DNA of 64,000 nucleotides from Galaxea fascicularis (GCA_948470475.1 OX419343.1:11481879-11545878), one strand, 5' to 3'. Numbered from the stretch's first letter, positions 1 through 45,026 are shown. Program-made: numbers and translations. The notes: generated from the sequence alone by a model not told the origin.

Positions 1-806
1 ACATTAGCGCAATAAACCTTGGAAAAAGGAAGACTAAGAAATGCTACAGATTGATTGCTAGGAGGCGGTATTTTATTGCACAAATTTTCAGAGCTCTGTA
101 TGCGTCGACAGCTGATCGACAAACGATCCCGACTTACATAAGGCACCGCACCTTTTATAGCGCGTCTTCTTGTTTAAGCAACGACAACAACGGCAACGAG
201 AACGCCACAAAGCAAGAGGTTTATACTTTCATGAACAAAACCAATTGCTTTCCACGTGGCTTTCACATTTTGGTGCATTCCGTTGCCGACCTTTGTAATC
301 TAACATATTGAAAAGACCGAATTCAAGGCGCGTTGGAGAACATAAACACACCACAGTAAATTCTTTTTTCTTTTTCTTATATTCAACGCCGTTTCTGTGA
401 AATTACAGCTCATTCATACTGTAGTTCGCCGACACCGTACAAAGTGAACACAAGTTGGAATTAAAGTGAAGTGTAACGCGAATTCATAATTCGAAGTAAG
501 AGTTTTGTTGCCGTCGCTCTCGTCCTGTTCGGCCCGCTAATCACTTTAGAGCAGGTGATAATGTTGTACCAGCTTTTCTGAGGTGGAGAGGAAGCAAACC
601 TCCCGCCCCTTTCTCGACCAATTAGAAGCAAAAGTAAACCAATCGTGAGTTGCACGTGCTCATTTTCCCTTGCTTGGTGCCAGTTAGGCTTTCTGATTGG
701 TTCGTTGCGCTGTTTACACTCATTGTGACTGGCCACAGGATCTCCATTGCATTCGTTTTAGGACAACCGATTTAACACAGCTCTTTAACCGTGTAATTTG
801 TTACAG
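1..806. other. Upstream intron of the RPTP gene, no feature seen
   Basis: The first recognised exon begins in phase 1 at 807, so this stretch should be intron. I see no FN3-like exon, RNA gene or clear repeat here; the open frames are short and unrelated to known domains. Confidence 0.5.
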
Positions 807-33252
<32,446 letters not shown>

Positions 33253-34113
33253 AACAATAAGGTCAATTTTATTACTGAGATAAATGACATCAGTGTAGTC
33301 GTCCAAAACGTCTTTAGCTACCAAGTTTAGCTTGTCTCCTTTTGATAGAGAATTCATTTTTTGACAAAATGTAAGCGAGAACTGAAGGACTTAAAGTGTT
33401 GATGTTGCAATCACCACTGTTTTTATGATAACGCACCCTTTGGTCAACCCTTTGGTTCTCGAAATTATATTCTTCGTGAACCTACAAAATCTGCCTGAGG
33501 ATGATAACCTGCAACCATGTTGCTCTTTTTGAGTACACATGTACGAAAGGCAGTGTAAAACCAGAAGTGTTTGTTACAACTTGTTCTGCGATAAAATAGT
33601 GGCGGAAGTCGCTTGAAAGAATGTCTCTGACAGACAGATACAGATTTGTTTTTTTATGAGGTCTGATAAGGGCCCACAGCACCAATGTTAGTGTTAATTC
33701 GATGAGCAAAGAGACATTTTTAAGGGTGGAAATCAAACCGGTCCAGATTTGATTAATACTACTGTTAATACTATAATAGATCCCTTGGTAAACATTTTTT
33801 AAATAAGGACAAAAGAATAGTCGGGACACAGGTGTCTAGCAGAAAAGATTATTAAGTGATCATGTTTTGATTTCAAGAATTTTAGTTTCCGTAATTTTAG
33901 CTCCTTAACGGATGAATTTATCTGCATTCAGTGGTAAGGAAGCGTTTGGGAGCGTTAAAGATGGTAGCGAAAGTTAGCTTGAAGACCTTAGGGGTAACTA
34001 TTGAAGGCCATTTTTTAATGAATATTTCTAGACGCAAAAAAATTTTTAAGAAGAAAAGTAGTAACGTTGAAAGAAAATTAAAATAGAGAAAAGCATTTTG
34101 GCGAAATGAATGC

Positions 34114-34119
34114 AATAAA
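34114..34119 (+). terminator. Possible RPTP polyadenylation signal
   Basis: A canonical AATAAA lies about 860 bp after the RPTP stop codon. There is no supporting transcript evidence in the sequence. Confidence 0.25.
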
Positions 34120-35516
34120 CAAGCTATTTTTGTTATGAATTGCAACAAATGAAGTGTCTTTTTCTTCGATAACGTTATTAATTTGAAAGCCCTTCCTCGT
34201 TTTATCACTTTAATTACCATCGTATCGTCCTTGTTGACATCTTCATTCTCATCTTGTAGTCGGGAATTTATCATGTGTCACGTGTCATCCTTATTGTCAC
34301 CATTTTTATCTTCGTAGTCATCATAGTTACCGCCATCGTTCTTTCTTCCGCTTGGAAATCGATCTTCATGTTCGTGATGTCAGTGTTGTGTCAGCTTCCA
34401 CGTTTGATCCCGTCCATACAACCCCCAAGAGAGGCACTTTTTTGGCCTTTAAGGGAAGACTGTTTGAAACGAAAAATAACGGAAGGCGTTTATACACTGA
34501 CAATTGTTCTTGACCAAACGGAGATACTTTGGATGTGCTACAAAGAGTTGTCAAATTAACTGACGTATCTTTTACTGCGAAACAAAAAAATAATAAAGAT
34601 GTGATCGTTATTGCTTTTTTCACTTTCTCCGGAATAGACGCCTTAGACTCGAAACAAAACCCATGAAAAACACTTAAAACCCCCTGATAATACTGGATAC
34701 TATCGGCAGGTGTTTACAATGGAGACCTCGAATTTGCCTCTCCCACTTCTTAAGAGAGAGTAGAGATGATAGTTCTATTGGCTTGCCCACAAACTACGAG
34801 AAAAAATGTTTTGACGATGTTGTAATATTACACACTGCGACAGAAAACACGAGAGGCACTCCACTCAGGCGCCGAAATGTTTACGGGACTTACGAGAAAC
34901 GGACCCCAGGCTCGAATTGGAGCGACAATGACGCGACTGCGGTCGAACCCAATAGTGCATTTTATGTGCGGGAAAACAAAGGGACCAGGTCTCAAACGCC
35001 TTTAAAATGACAATGGCAGTAAGGTTACTAGTTCTCGCGCCAGTATGAATGAGGTTGACAAATGCCCGTAGCATTTCGAAAGAGGCGGGGCTTCCTCTGT
35101 TGTACTTTATTGGGCTTTTGTTGCTCTCACATTACCAAAATATAGCGACGGATATAGTTCATTGACGATCTTGCCGACGTTTGCCGAAGAATAGTGGCTG
35201 GTGGGAGATGGTATGGAAAATGTATATCGATGAACCCTGCGATGAACGATTCAAGAAAACTTTCAGGATTTAGATGAGTACCTTATTATTTCATTCTGAG
35301 CCGGCGAATCCGCAACGACCTGAAACACCAGCCAATAAATGAAAAACACGTATCACCTGAATGCATACTTGCTATTTGCCCCTGTTACAGGCTAGCTAAG
35401 CACTCTCTGAGCTCGAGCTTTTGTAATTAATGCATTTCTCTTTGTAGTTAAAGAATCAGCCGTCTCTCCACTGTCGAATTCACTCTTTTTTTATGAGAAT
35501 ATTGTTTTTCCTGCCC

Positions 35517-35750
35517 CAGGGGCCCGTTTCTCGAAAGTCCCGTAAACATTTTGGACCCGAAAAGCCATTTCAAAAACTGTGATCCGCTCATTCTAAAAAG
35601 CTGGTCTTTTACTATGATTTAAAGATACGAAAGGGCTAATTTGTTGCTAAATTTTATGCCTGGAAACGTCTTCGTTTTTAAGATGTGAAGGAAATTATGG
35701 CTCCCGAAATGCGCCGGAAAAGCTTCGGGAGTTTCGAGAAACGGGCCTCA
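35517..35750. mobile_element. MITE with GGGCCCGTTTCTCGAAA ends
   Basis: The left end ggggcccgtttctcgaaagt at 35517 is matched in complement by ctttcgggagtttcgagaaa near 35750, over about 24 bp. It is about 230 bp and has no gene. Confidence 0.75.
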
Positions 35751-36284
35751 GGCTAAAGATTCTTATTTTTCTTCCGATTTGAGGCTAAAAATATTCGTGG
35801 GTATATTCTTAGATTACACGCAGATTGCAGCCAACAGAAACCCTGATATGACACACCACACGTCTTGCAGAATCGAACATACGGCTAGTACTATTACTGT
35901 TTTTGTTTTTTGGCTAGTTGTGCCATTTAATTATAAAAATGAAGAACTTTCTACGGTTTAGTTAAAAACATATAGTTGTATTTACAAATTTGCAGCACAC
36001 AAGATTATATTATTTTCCAAATCTTTCTCGGGTTTATTCTTAAAATATTCTTAAAATGTCGCAAATTGCAGCATCGATGTTCTTATAAAAATTAATGTAT
36101 CTTATAAAGAAAAAAGTGTAATGCGACAGAGCTGGTCGAACTTAACTGAGTTAAAACTGATGTAGTGTGCCGAACTGATTCAGACGTCGCCCTTTTCCCG
36201 GGCGTGATCCATCAATCAGGTTTGGCACATGAATGTAGCGGCGTCTGATCCTAACGTATGGCCCCAGTTTACATACTTCTTACT

Positions 36285-36432
36285 AACCGAGTTTGAGGTC
36301 CGTACTGTAAGTTACGGACCGAGTTTTTTCCCGTTCGCTTATGGCCCAAGCGCGAAGCGCGCGGGCCATAAATCAACGGGAAAAAACGAGGATCCGTAAC
36401 TTACAGTACGGACCGAAAAAACGAGGGTAGTA
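36285..36432. mobile_element. Near-perfect foldback MITE
   Basis: Arms of about 65 bp, including ggtccgtactgtaagttacg and its complement, flank a short centre of aagcgcgaagcgcgc. The whole unit would fold into one long hairpin. Confidence 0.8.
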
Positions 36433-36661
36433 AGATATTTATTATATCTCTGAGGTTACTCGGGCGTGCGAGAAAGAAAACTTTCAAATTTGACCAATCA
36501 CTTTCAAACTTTGCAAAATTGACCAATCACAGCGTGCGTACTAACTGAGAGATATGATAATTACTGTTACAAAGTGCGCCGACAGCCATTTTATCGCAGA
36601 AGTGGACAAAACATGTTTTTTTGAGGAGTTTTAGAAGGTCCGTCCGAGAGAATATTTTTGT

Positions 36662-36693
36662 AATTACATACGATACGATACGATACAATACGA
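36662..36693 (+). repeat. (CGATA)n microsatellite
   Basis: About six CGATA units with one change. It could be the tail of a retroelement, but no adjacent element is recognised. Confidence 0.7.
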
Positions 36694-36774
36694 TATTCAT
36701 TTTTTATAGAGGGTATAGACACGTTTAACCCAATAAGAGTTTTCTAACACGTGGCCCTCTAGGTCAGTCACTAG

Positions 36775-36905
36775 GAGTGGTCACAGCCAGGGTTCATTAC
36801 GTCCCTAGTGGTTCTTTTACGTCCCACAAAGTCAATTTGTGAAGAGTTGTGAGACGGGACCTCCGGTTTTATCGTCCTTATCCGAGACATAGAAGCGTCG
36901 TAGCT
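36775..36905 (-). mobile_element. SINE body fragment
   Basis: This shares tttacgtccc, the gagacggg-cct-cggttt block and tatcgtccttatccgaga with the body of the SINE at 9330-9742. The tRNA-like head is missing. Confidence 0.5.
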
Positions 36906-39371
36906 CTTGGTTTTTTCTTGTCTACAGGAGCGGTTTGGCTAACGATGTTTCATACAAAGCGGTGCAGTACATTTTGGAACAAAATGAAGTGATTAGTGTT
37001 TATTAAAGAAAAAAAATGCACGCACGCGTTTGTTATTAGTTTTTAAAACTGATTGAATTTTTTTAAAGTTAAAAACATGGCATTTTTACATGAAATCTCT
37101 TTTACATAAAACCTTTTGTTTGAATTTGATGTCGGCTAATATCCTTCTTCACGAAAGAATATAGTCAATGCAAGCCATTGACGTCTTCCATCTGTCTGCA
37201 AATCTTTAGTCAAACAATACATCATTCAAGTTTTGGCCCTTAAGCAAATGCCGGTATCTTCAACCTCTTCAACTTTGGACATTGTTGTTCAAATATGTGT
37301 ATTAAAAAAGCCGAAAGAGCCATGGAAAATGGCCGACATAAATGGCAGCTGGCGGCCAGTGTCAATTATTGTAATAATATAAAGTGGGAGAAATATCGTA
37401 TGACAATTATAGTAGTCATCAGTGTCGGTCAGAACTGACGTTTCATCACGGCGTGTGTACCCTGAAAGCGTCTCTTAACTGGCTTAACATATTCCGTTTG
37501 GCCTTTCTGATTACCTGTTATAGTTTTAATAAGGTAGACCCAAAAGTTGGCATCTTTAGTGTTTCATATAGGGACAATTAATCTCGTGCTTCAAGCGGAA
37601 CGCTTCTGGCTTAGAAGAGAAAATAACTGATAAATTACGGAATGGCTTATTTCCTTCTCGAGTGATCAATCGACCATGGAGAATTCCTCAAAATTTCCTC
37701 CCTTGAACGAAGAACCAACCTTTCTGGTTGTTATTGAAGTCAGTTTCGTTCTTGCTCTCATCATCCTTGGGCTGGTTGGAAACTTCAGTGTCTGCGGTAT
37801 GGTTTATACCAATCGTCATCTCTAAACAGTTCCAAATTATCTGATTGTGAATCTTAGTATCTCAGATCTGCTGCGGATTCTTTTTACTCTTTCGGTCTCA
37901 ACTGGCGTCCTCATAAAACGCCAATGGATTTCTACCGAGTTGTTCTGCCACGTGAATGGCTGCTACACACTAACATTTCTCGTGGCCTCCTTGATGTCTG
38001 TGGCAATTATTAGCGCGAACAGGTATTTCCAAATTGTTCGCCCGCAAGACAGTGCTGCATATTTCAGCAAGCAAAGAACAGCCGCCATGGTTTTCATATT
38101 ATGGTTCTTTGCAGTCTCCATCGCTATCCCTCCAACCATCGGCTGGGGCCATTACGGGTTCTTTTCATCTCGCGCGACCTGTTTCATCGCAGTAGGCAGC
38201 AGCTATTCGTACACGACTTTCCTTGTGTTGGCCTTCATTGCTATGCCATTCTCTGTCGTTATATGGTGCTACCTCAAGATTTACTTCGCCATGAGAAGAA
38301 GTGAGAGGCGGGTGGCACAACATGTGAGACATTTAGCTGTGGCGATAAGTACGGAAAAGTTAAAGAAGGAAGTAAGTACATCCAAGTAGAGCCTCTTGTT
38401 TTTTACTTTTTTTTTCATAAAAAAATGATAGATTTTTAAAGATCATTTCGCTTATTAATATTATAGTAGATGGTTACAAACTTTGTTTGTGTTACATGCA
38501 GAAGTTGGGCAATCCTACTCAAACAATGAATGTATTTCACTTGACCGATTTTAGGAAATCACTTTCAATTTTTTGTTAAAAAATGAGAGGATGCCGATTC
38601 TGTGTTTATAATTCTTTTTTTGCTTATGAGGAATTGCTCATCATGAACGTTATCGATATCCAGATACATCAATTCTTAACTTTTCAACGTTCGTTTCATT
38701 TACACAAGCTTGACAACTAGTACACTTCCTATGTCATACACTGCTTTCCTTCCGGAATTAAAATAGTGCGCATTCCCCTCATTGCGCCTTTTTTCCTCCG
38801 GAAAAATTAAAATTGGAAATAGGTTTTCCAAAGTGCTCTAAGATCAAATTTATTTTCAATGAAGTGAGTGTTTATCGTAGCACTGTGCGGCTAGTTCAAG
38901 TAGTTTTTTTAGCTATCTTCATTTTCACCCCCGCTTGAAGCAGTTTCTGACCGGTCGCGACCATCGTAAAACCAAAATATGGGCGATTACCGACTGACCA
39001 ATCATAGCAAACCTAAAACACAGTGCTCGAATAAGAATTGGAGGTGACTGCAGATATTCATGCTACAAACGCCTTTAGTCAGTTTGCTTCTCAGCAGTTC
39101 AGAAAGTGGCGTGAGTTTAAATAAACTAATATCAGAACACAATAAAGCAAAACTTTATTTTAAACGAAATGCGATTAAAAATACCACTATATTACTGATG
39201 TTATTAACTCTCTTTTTGGCTATGAATATCATGAATGTATTTCATCCCGTTTCCAAAACCCAAACTTTATTTTCTCACAAACTTAAGGGGAATATGTTTA
39301 ATAAAATAGAGTCTTGGTGCCAAATGTTAATGGGGAAGTTACGTTACCTCAGTATTCGATCACTTACAAGT

Positions 39372-39402
<31 letters not shown>

Positions 39403-39437
39403 TTAAGCAACTGGAAAGAAGAAGCCTGAAAAAATCA

Positions 39438-39438
<1 letters not shown>

Positions 39439-39471
<33 letters not shown>

Positions 39472-39510
39472 GATACCGGTGCGATGCTCTACCAACTGAG
39501 CTATGAAGCC
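39439..39510 (-). tRNA. tRNA-Thr(GGT)-like sequence, left arm of the palindrome
   Basis: The reverse complement folds as a 72-nt tRNA with a 7-bp acceptor stem (GGCTTCA/TGAAGCC), a D arm and a T arm (ACGGGTTCGAATCCCGT). The anticodon would be GGT. However, position 33 is C instead of U and the last anticodon-stem pair is mismatched, so it is probably a SINE head and not a working tRNA gene. Confidence 0.5.
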
Positions 39511-39543
39511 ACACATTGGGAGCGAGGTCAATTGTTGAGTTGT

Positions 39544-39582
39544 GGCTTCATAGCTCAGTTGGTAGAGCATCGCACCGGTATC

Positions 39583-39615
<33 letters not shown>
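39544..39615 (+). tRNA. tRNA-Thr(GGT)-like sequence, right arm of the palindrome
   Basis: This is identical to the copy at 39439-39510 on the other strand, with the same C33 and anticodon-stem mismatch. The A box and B box are intact, so RNA polymerase III could still transcribe it. A diverged relative is at 60189-60257. Confidence 0.5.
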
Positions 39616-39616
<1 letters not shown>

Positions 39617-39651
39617 TGATTTTTTCAGGCTTCTTCTTTCCAGTTGCTTAA

Positions 39652-39682
<31 letters not shown>

Positions 39683-39994
39683 ACTTGTATCTACAACCGC
39701 AGTACAAATATGAATTATTTCATATATATACTTCACATTCGATCACTTGTTGGCTGGTTCTGACACTCGCATGAATTAAGTACAAACAAGGATCCGTATT
39801 CAGTGTGAATGAGATCTCAATAGCTCTTTAAAATGCCTTTCAGTCATCTTAATGAAGCTGCCTCTGTATGTCTGGCTAGAGAGGAAAATCAATTCGCGCG
39901 TTCATTGGGTGGAATACTGGCCAGTTACAATTCGGCCAACTTGTCCTGATTCTCAATTTTGCATTCAATTCATCAAAATACTCCATGCAGAACC

Positions 39995-40034
39995 CCCCCC
40001 CCCCCCAAAAAAAAAAAAAAAAAAAAAAAAAATT
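39995..40034 (+). repeat. Poly-C / poly-A tract
   Basis: About 14 C is followed by about 25 A within the GPCR intron. The same C-then-A arrangement occurs near 3852-3880. Confidence 0.85.
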
Positions 40035-40838
40035 CCCAAATTAGATACCATGTGTTATTTGCAACAATTGTAATTTTGACCGAAGTTTTGTATATCTGTT
40101 AGTGGACAAACAGTGCCATACAACTGAATCAACAAGTAGGTCCAGTTGTGTGTGTTCAATTGTGACACGTCCGATCCGGGTCAAAAAATCCAACAGCCAC
40201 TTGTGAGCCACTCAATCCCAGGTTACCTCTCTTTCCAGATAAGAGCATTTCAGCTTCTTCCAACTCAGAGAAAACGTCTGATAGATGCTTTGTTTACAAT
40301 TTTACTTAGTAAAACTATTCATATTTCTCTTAACCAGGTAAAAGTGGCGAAAACCGTTCTTTTACTCATCGGTGTGTACATTATTACCTGGATTCCAATC
40401 TGCGTGATTCATTTCTTACGCGTGGCCAAAATCGGCAACATCCCGGACCCGGTTGATCTTGCCGCAGCCTTCCTTATGAGTATAAGCTGTGTAACCAACC
40501 CATGGATCTATGGCTTTAGGAACAGCCACTTTCGTGACCAACTCAGACGGATGCTTTGTTTGAAAACACGCGTGACACGCATTATGGAAAGACAAGAGAG
40601 CGTCAACTAAAGGAAATTCCATTCCCATGTTGTGAGAGCATCATTCCACGCTTCCGGTATGCTGACTTTTTATTCGTCATCAAGCATCAATGTTATAGAG
40701 CGAAACTCGATTGACATATGGGCGACCAAACAAGTCTTCAGTGTTGGGTGGCACAGATCTACGATAAGAGGGTGAGGGATGGGGGGCATGGAACACTGAA
40801 AGATAACATTGAACTTGATCTGGGCCATACACTTGCGG

Positions 40839-40844
40839 AATAAA
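40839..40844 (+). terminator. Possible GPCR polyadenylation signal
   Basis: A canonical AATAAA lies 229 bp after the GPCR stop codon, with no other candidate nearer. Confidence 0.4.
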
Positions 40845-43800
40845 ACTACTTACTAACTCTTTTCTGGGTAAAATCTGAGCGAAATCTGCAATACATATCG
40901 CTGTTCGTGTTTCTGCCCCGAAGGATATTGTTTCATGAGCACTCACAAATCCAACACGGTCAGTTCTAAACTATTATCCCCATTTCCATCCACGCACCTG
41001 TGGGAGAGGTTCACAAGAAATGAATGGAGTAATAGGAAGCTATAGGACCACAGTACAAGGGATGTGAAAGCCATTGTTGACCCTAGCAGTGTCAGTAGTG
41101 TCACAGATCACATGAACCTAGTCAATGATTATGAGGTCAAAGTTTTGAGGTGTCTGTCATAAACAAGTCGCAGACTGGCACAAAGTATCTTAACTTTAAA
41201 TTATGTGAATTCCTTAAAAATTACTTCAACTGGAAATGAACGCAACTGGACGTTCGACATACTCCAGGAGAGAAAGGTGCGCCCATGGAGGGAGGGAGTA
41301 TTTGGTCACAAGTTAGCGCGACCGGCTTTGCGGATTCTGCCCTTAGTAAAATGACATCGCATGTCTTGCGTAAACTGGACAGCACAATAACAAATTAAAA
41401 TTAAGATCTTTTTATATGTGTAACTTTAAATGATGTGTAAACCGGGCTGATGATGATAATATATAATACTTGAGTAACATGATTTTTTGAGAAGGATGGT
41501 CTGAATTAGGCACTGCCAATCTCAGGCTTATGGGGGCCTCTTCACTACAAATTGGAGTCTCCTCAGGACCTGATCTGCCATCCCGTGATTTAAAATACAT
41601 TGATTAGAATACACCGCACGACATCTGAACACGACATCTAATAACCACATGTCCCCGGCCGTATGTCACCAATTAACCTGTTTATAGATCATTGTGGTGA
41701 AGAACAATACACTGCCGGTTTCGTTGCTACGATACCACGGCAACAGGGCCGTTGGAACTGTTCCTGCACGTGGTCTTCGAAAGTGCACTCACGGAATAAT
41801 AAAACGTTGACATTACTCAAAGTTTACATTTTTTGAATGTGCTTTTTCTATTTTCATATTGCGTTTAGGTGTTGCCCAACGTAAGCAGCCTCCAAACATG
41901 AAAGCGAAAGTGTGCACTCAGTTTTAGCTCATGATGTACGCCAATGATTGTCCCCCGTGTTCCTCTATATCATGACCTTTAGCATCGTAGTTCATTTGTT
42001 CCAGGCGATTGATAGATATATTTTGGTTAAAAATAGAGGTATAAATACCAACATATTTAGCAATTACATATCATGCTGTTTCTGGCATCCAGTATCGTAA
42101 CGAGATATAGATTACAATTCCTGGTATTACAACTACAACATAAGTAAACCCTTATTGTACCATCCACGTTTCTTTAGGATATCTGCAAGGCTGTTGCGAT
42201 ACACTCCTAACCAGTTGATATCCTTTCCACCTGCTACTCAACAGCTCACTTTATTCTTTATTACACTGATTGCCATTCATGTTATTAAATCAGCCGTCCT
42301 TAAACGTAACTCGAGTTCTTGTTCATTTATGCACTAACTAAATTCAGAGCTTATCGTTAATTTCGAGAGCAATATTTAAAAAATCAGCGCTCTTGATCAA
42401 AGGCCCAGATAATAGTCTTAAAAGACTGAAAGCCTTTCGGTTAACACTGAATTCATTGTTTCAATCCCTGATAGAGCAAAAGTTTGAAAAGAGGGCTTGA
42501 ATACTACGTCCTCACATAGACTTTTGTTTTCCGCATACAAAACTAAGTTGAGTTTATATCATTTTGCGTTTACATTTCGCAAAAACCTCAGCAACAATAT
42601 CAAAAGTAGCCTTGGCTTGAAGATATAATGGCAGTGAAACAATATTTCAGGATACGCTTCACAGGAATGCCGGATCCACGCCCTTTGCACACTATTGTCC
42701 CTTCTAAATTTTAGTAAGCAATGTCCTACAAAATTTGTAGCTTGCGTTTAGAATGCTCCACTGATTACGATAAAGAAAGAGCTCCTTTTAAAACAAGAAA
42801 ATTTTAAATCCATGCTCGTTTACTGGTACATCGAATCTCGTGATTGTTCATTATTGAATTTCAATGACCGTAGCACGTGCGGTGCATACCAGTTCACTTG
42901 GCTTTTTAAAAGGTGAGCAAATATAAAAACATTCTTTTATTGATTTAACTCGAAAAATAAAACACTATTTTGCGTATCAGAAGCATTCGCTTAACGAACG
43001 AAAACGCCCATTCCTAAAAAGCAGATGTAAAAAAAAAAATAATAATAATAAAATAATAATCCAACATAATTACTTTAACTGTTGAGACAATCACGTGACT
43101 GGCGGCACTTTGTGACTGACGGGGTCGGGCAATCTAAAGGTCTCTGTTGCCAAACATTTAATGTAAATCCGCTTCTTTCTGTCCCTGTGAAAATACTCGA
43201 TCCAATCCTTCGAAATCCTCTTGGTATGTTTATGAGTAACTAAAGATGAATGTTACGTGAAACCCCCATTCCACCATGTGGTTCTCTGGTTTTGCCAGGT
43301 CCCATGTTGTCTAGGTTTAGTCTGATCTATTATTTTTTGGAAGGGAACCTAAGTCCTACAAGCCCCATGGTTTTATTAGGTTCTCTTGCCATTTTCCTTT
43401 TTGTCCTATTTTTTTTTTGTCTTTGTTGACCATTGCAATTTATTAATCATTGTAAGTTCATTACGTGTGCCAAATAAATAAAAATAAAATAAAGACAAAA
43501 CTCGGAGTAAAGGAGTAACATTATCAGGGAGCTGAGTAATGGCAGCAGTGACGAAACTCGAGAACGATACAGAACAATATGCTTTTCCCCACCGTCCCCC
43601 GCAAACCAAGAACGCGAAATGACCAAGTTCAAGGTGTTAGCGGAGGGAGGAACAGGAATCGTTGAGGATTAAAAATGAAGTCTCGTTTTTTAACTTCTAC
43701 GCTGTTAGTCTATCAAATAATTCCTGTATAGTTGGCTCGTGTTTACAAGTTTAACGAAGAGTAAATTGAAATGATCCCCGAGTATTTACAAAGGTCAATT

Positions 43801-44070
43801 TACATGGTTAAATCACTTTTCCGTTGCGACGACTTTTCTATAAGAGCGCAGATGAAAATAACTTCTAAACAATCGACGCATGCACTCACCGGATTTGACA
43901 TCACGAGCATTCAATCACATGTAACAGATATTTTCAATTGTTTTTAACTGTGTCTTTTCAAATAAAGGTAATCAACGATAAGTTTTTGTTTTAGATGGGT
44001 GTAACCTCTGTCTGATTTTTTCAAAACCTGAAAAAGGAGGGCATAAAGTAAAGCCTGTATCAGTTACGTA

Positions 44071-44219
44071 ATATATCTAAACACGAGAGACAGTGTTTCA
44101 TCGGGATATCCAAACACCGAGAAGAGAGTTGAAAATACGACGCGAAGCGGAGTATTTTTGACGGAATTCGATGTGTTTGGATGGCCGATGAAACACTGTT
44201 TCGAGTGTTTCATATATCT
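44071..44219. mobile_element. Foldback MITE
   Basis: The left arm atatatctaaacac...cagtgtttcatcgg is matched in complement by the right arm ending catatatct, over about 48 bp. The centre contains tacgacgcgaagcggagta. Confidence 0.75.
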
Positions 44220-44825
44220 TCTCAACTGAAACGAAAACTAAGGAATTAACGGAGAAGTAAAATTATCAAAATCTATGCTAATTAAGACCGGGTATCCAAA
44301 CCCCCTTCACGGTTGTGACTCCTTTGTTTTAACTTGATGAATTATTAATTAGTTTGAGAATCCATGTTAAAAGCCAGCCTGCGCTGTTTTGGGAGTATTC
44401 CACTGAAAGAAAAATTAAATGAAACTGAACCCCTACTAGGTTAGAGTAATAAAGATCCAAGTTACAGATGTGCAAACTTTTATTGAAGATGAAGAGAAGA
44501 CAAAAAACAAAGATAAAAAGATAGGAAGATTTTGGGCTTTTTCCTGTTACCTCCCGCAAGCTGATATCGGATCGACTGATCTGTTATCTTGCTACTTTGA
44601 CAACAACGCTTGTTTACCTATCAATCCTTGATCAAGGTAATCATACAAAGAGCAGTATTTCAATCTAGGAAAAAAATGCTAATACACTTAAAGAAACCAC
44701 CGCTGAACCTTTCCCTTCAGGGCCAGATAACATTCGTGATAGAAATCGCAAGTTATCACTTTTGGGGAATTTGGGGCATCGAAGTTTTCAATTTTTTGTT
44801 ACTTTTAAAATTGCTTTTCTAACCT

Positions 44826-45026
44826 CTTAAAGGGCCCCAGTCAGCCTCCGCCATTTTCAAAGCCATCGAAATTATTGATAATGCATGGTGAAGCGAAATC
44901 TTATTGCTTTATTGTAAGTTGTGTTCCTGAAAGTATGTTTAATTATCTGTTGTAGTTCCACAGTGATTTCCTTTGTTTCGACGTCCTCCTAATAAAATGT
45001 AAGAGCCAAATTCTCGCCTGTAAACC

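Larger units (their letters stand above)
33253..37675. other. RPTP 3' flank and intergenic region
   Basis: No coding exon is recognised in these 4.4 kb. They contain the possible RPTP 3' UTR, two foldback MITEs (35517-35750 and 36285-36432) and a SINE fragment (36775-36905). The remaining open frames are short and of low complexity. Confidence 0.6.
39366..39736. mobile_element. Palindromic tRNA-SINE dimer with 12-bp target duplication
   Basis: Two identical 148-bp arms, 39367-39514 and 39541-39688, are in inverted orientation around 26 bp. A SINE-like tail runs to 39736. The 12-mer ATTCGATCACTT occurs immediately before (39354-39365) and after (39737-39748), so the whole palindrome inserted as one unit. 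It sits in the GPCR intron. Confidence 0.88.
37676..40610 (+). pseudogene. Class A (rhodopsin-like) GPCR, interrupted by an in-frame TAA after TM1
   Basis: Two exons, 37676-38371 and 40338-40610 (donor gtaagt, acceptor ttaaccag, joining as KEVKVAKTV), would encode 322 residues with seven membrane segments. Visible landmarks are the TM1 GN (LVGNFSV), the TM2 NLSISD, Cys at the start of TM3 with NRY in place of DRY, the TM4 Trp and a second-loop Cys, the TM5 Pro, WIP in TM6 and NPWIY in TM7. It should be a surface receptor coupled to G proteins; NRY occurs in melatonin-like receptors, but I do not assign a ligand. Codon 50 (37823-37825) is TAA, between TM1 and the first loop, in an otherwise intact frame. 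One base change would explain it. Starting downstream would lose TM1. It may be a pseudogene, a null allele or a sequencing error. Confidence 0.85.

Noticed and set aside
37847..38389. GPCR starting at a GTG codon at 37847
   Set aside because: The frame begins inside TM2 and lacks TM1; the real start is the ATG at 37676, upstream of the TAA.
38372..38389. GPCR ending in EVSTSK
   Set aside because: These codons read through a consensus gtaagt donor; the downstream exon 40338-40610 supplies TM6 and TM7 in frame.
39439..39615. Two working tRNA-Thr genes
   Set aside because: C at position 33, a mismatch in the anticodon stem, and the SINE-like tail with a target duplication argue for SINE heads. 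I list them as tRNA-like only.
40980..41160. Weakly coding-looking stretch (STHLWERFTRNEWSN, then DVKAIVDPSSVSS)
   Set aside because: Interrupted by a stop and not assignable; possibly old transposon sequence.
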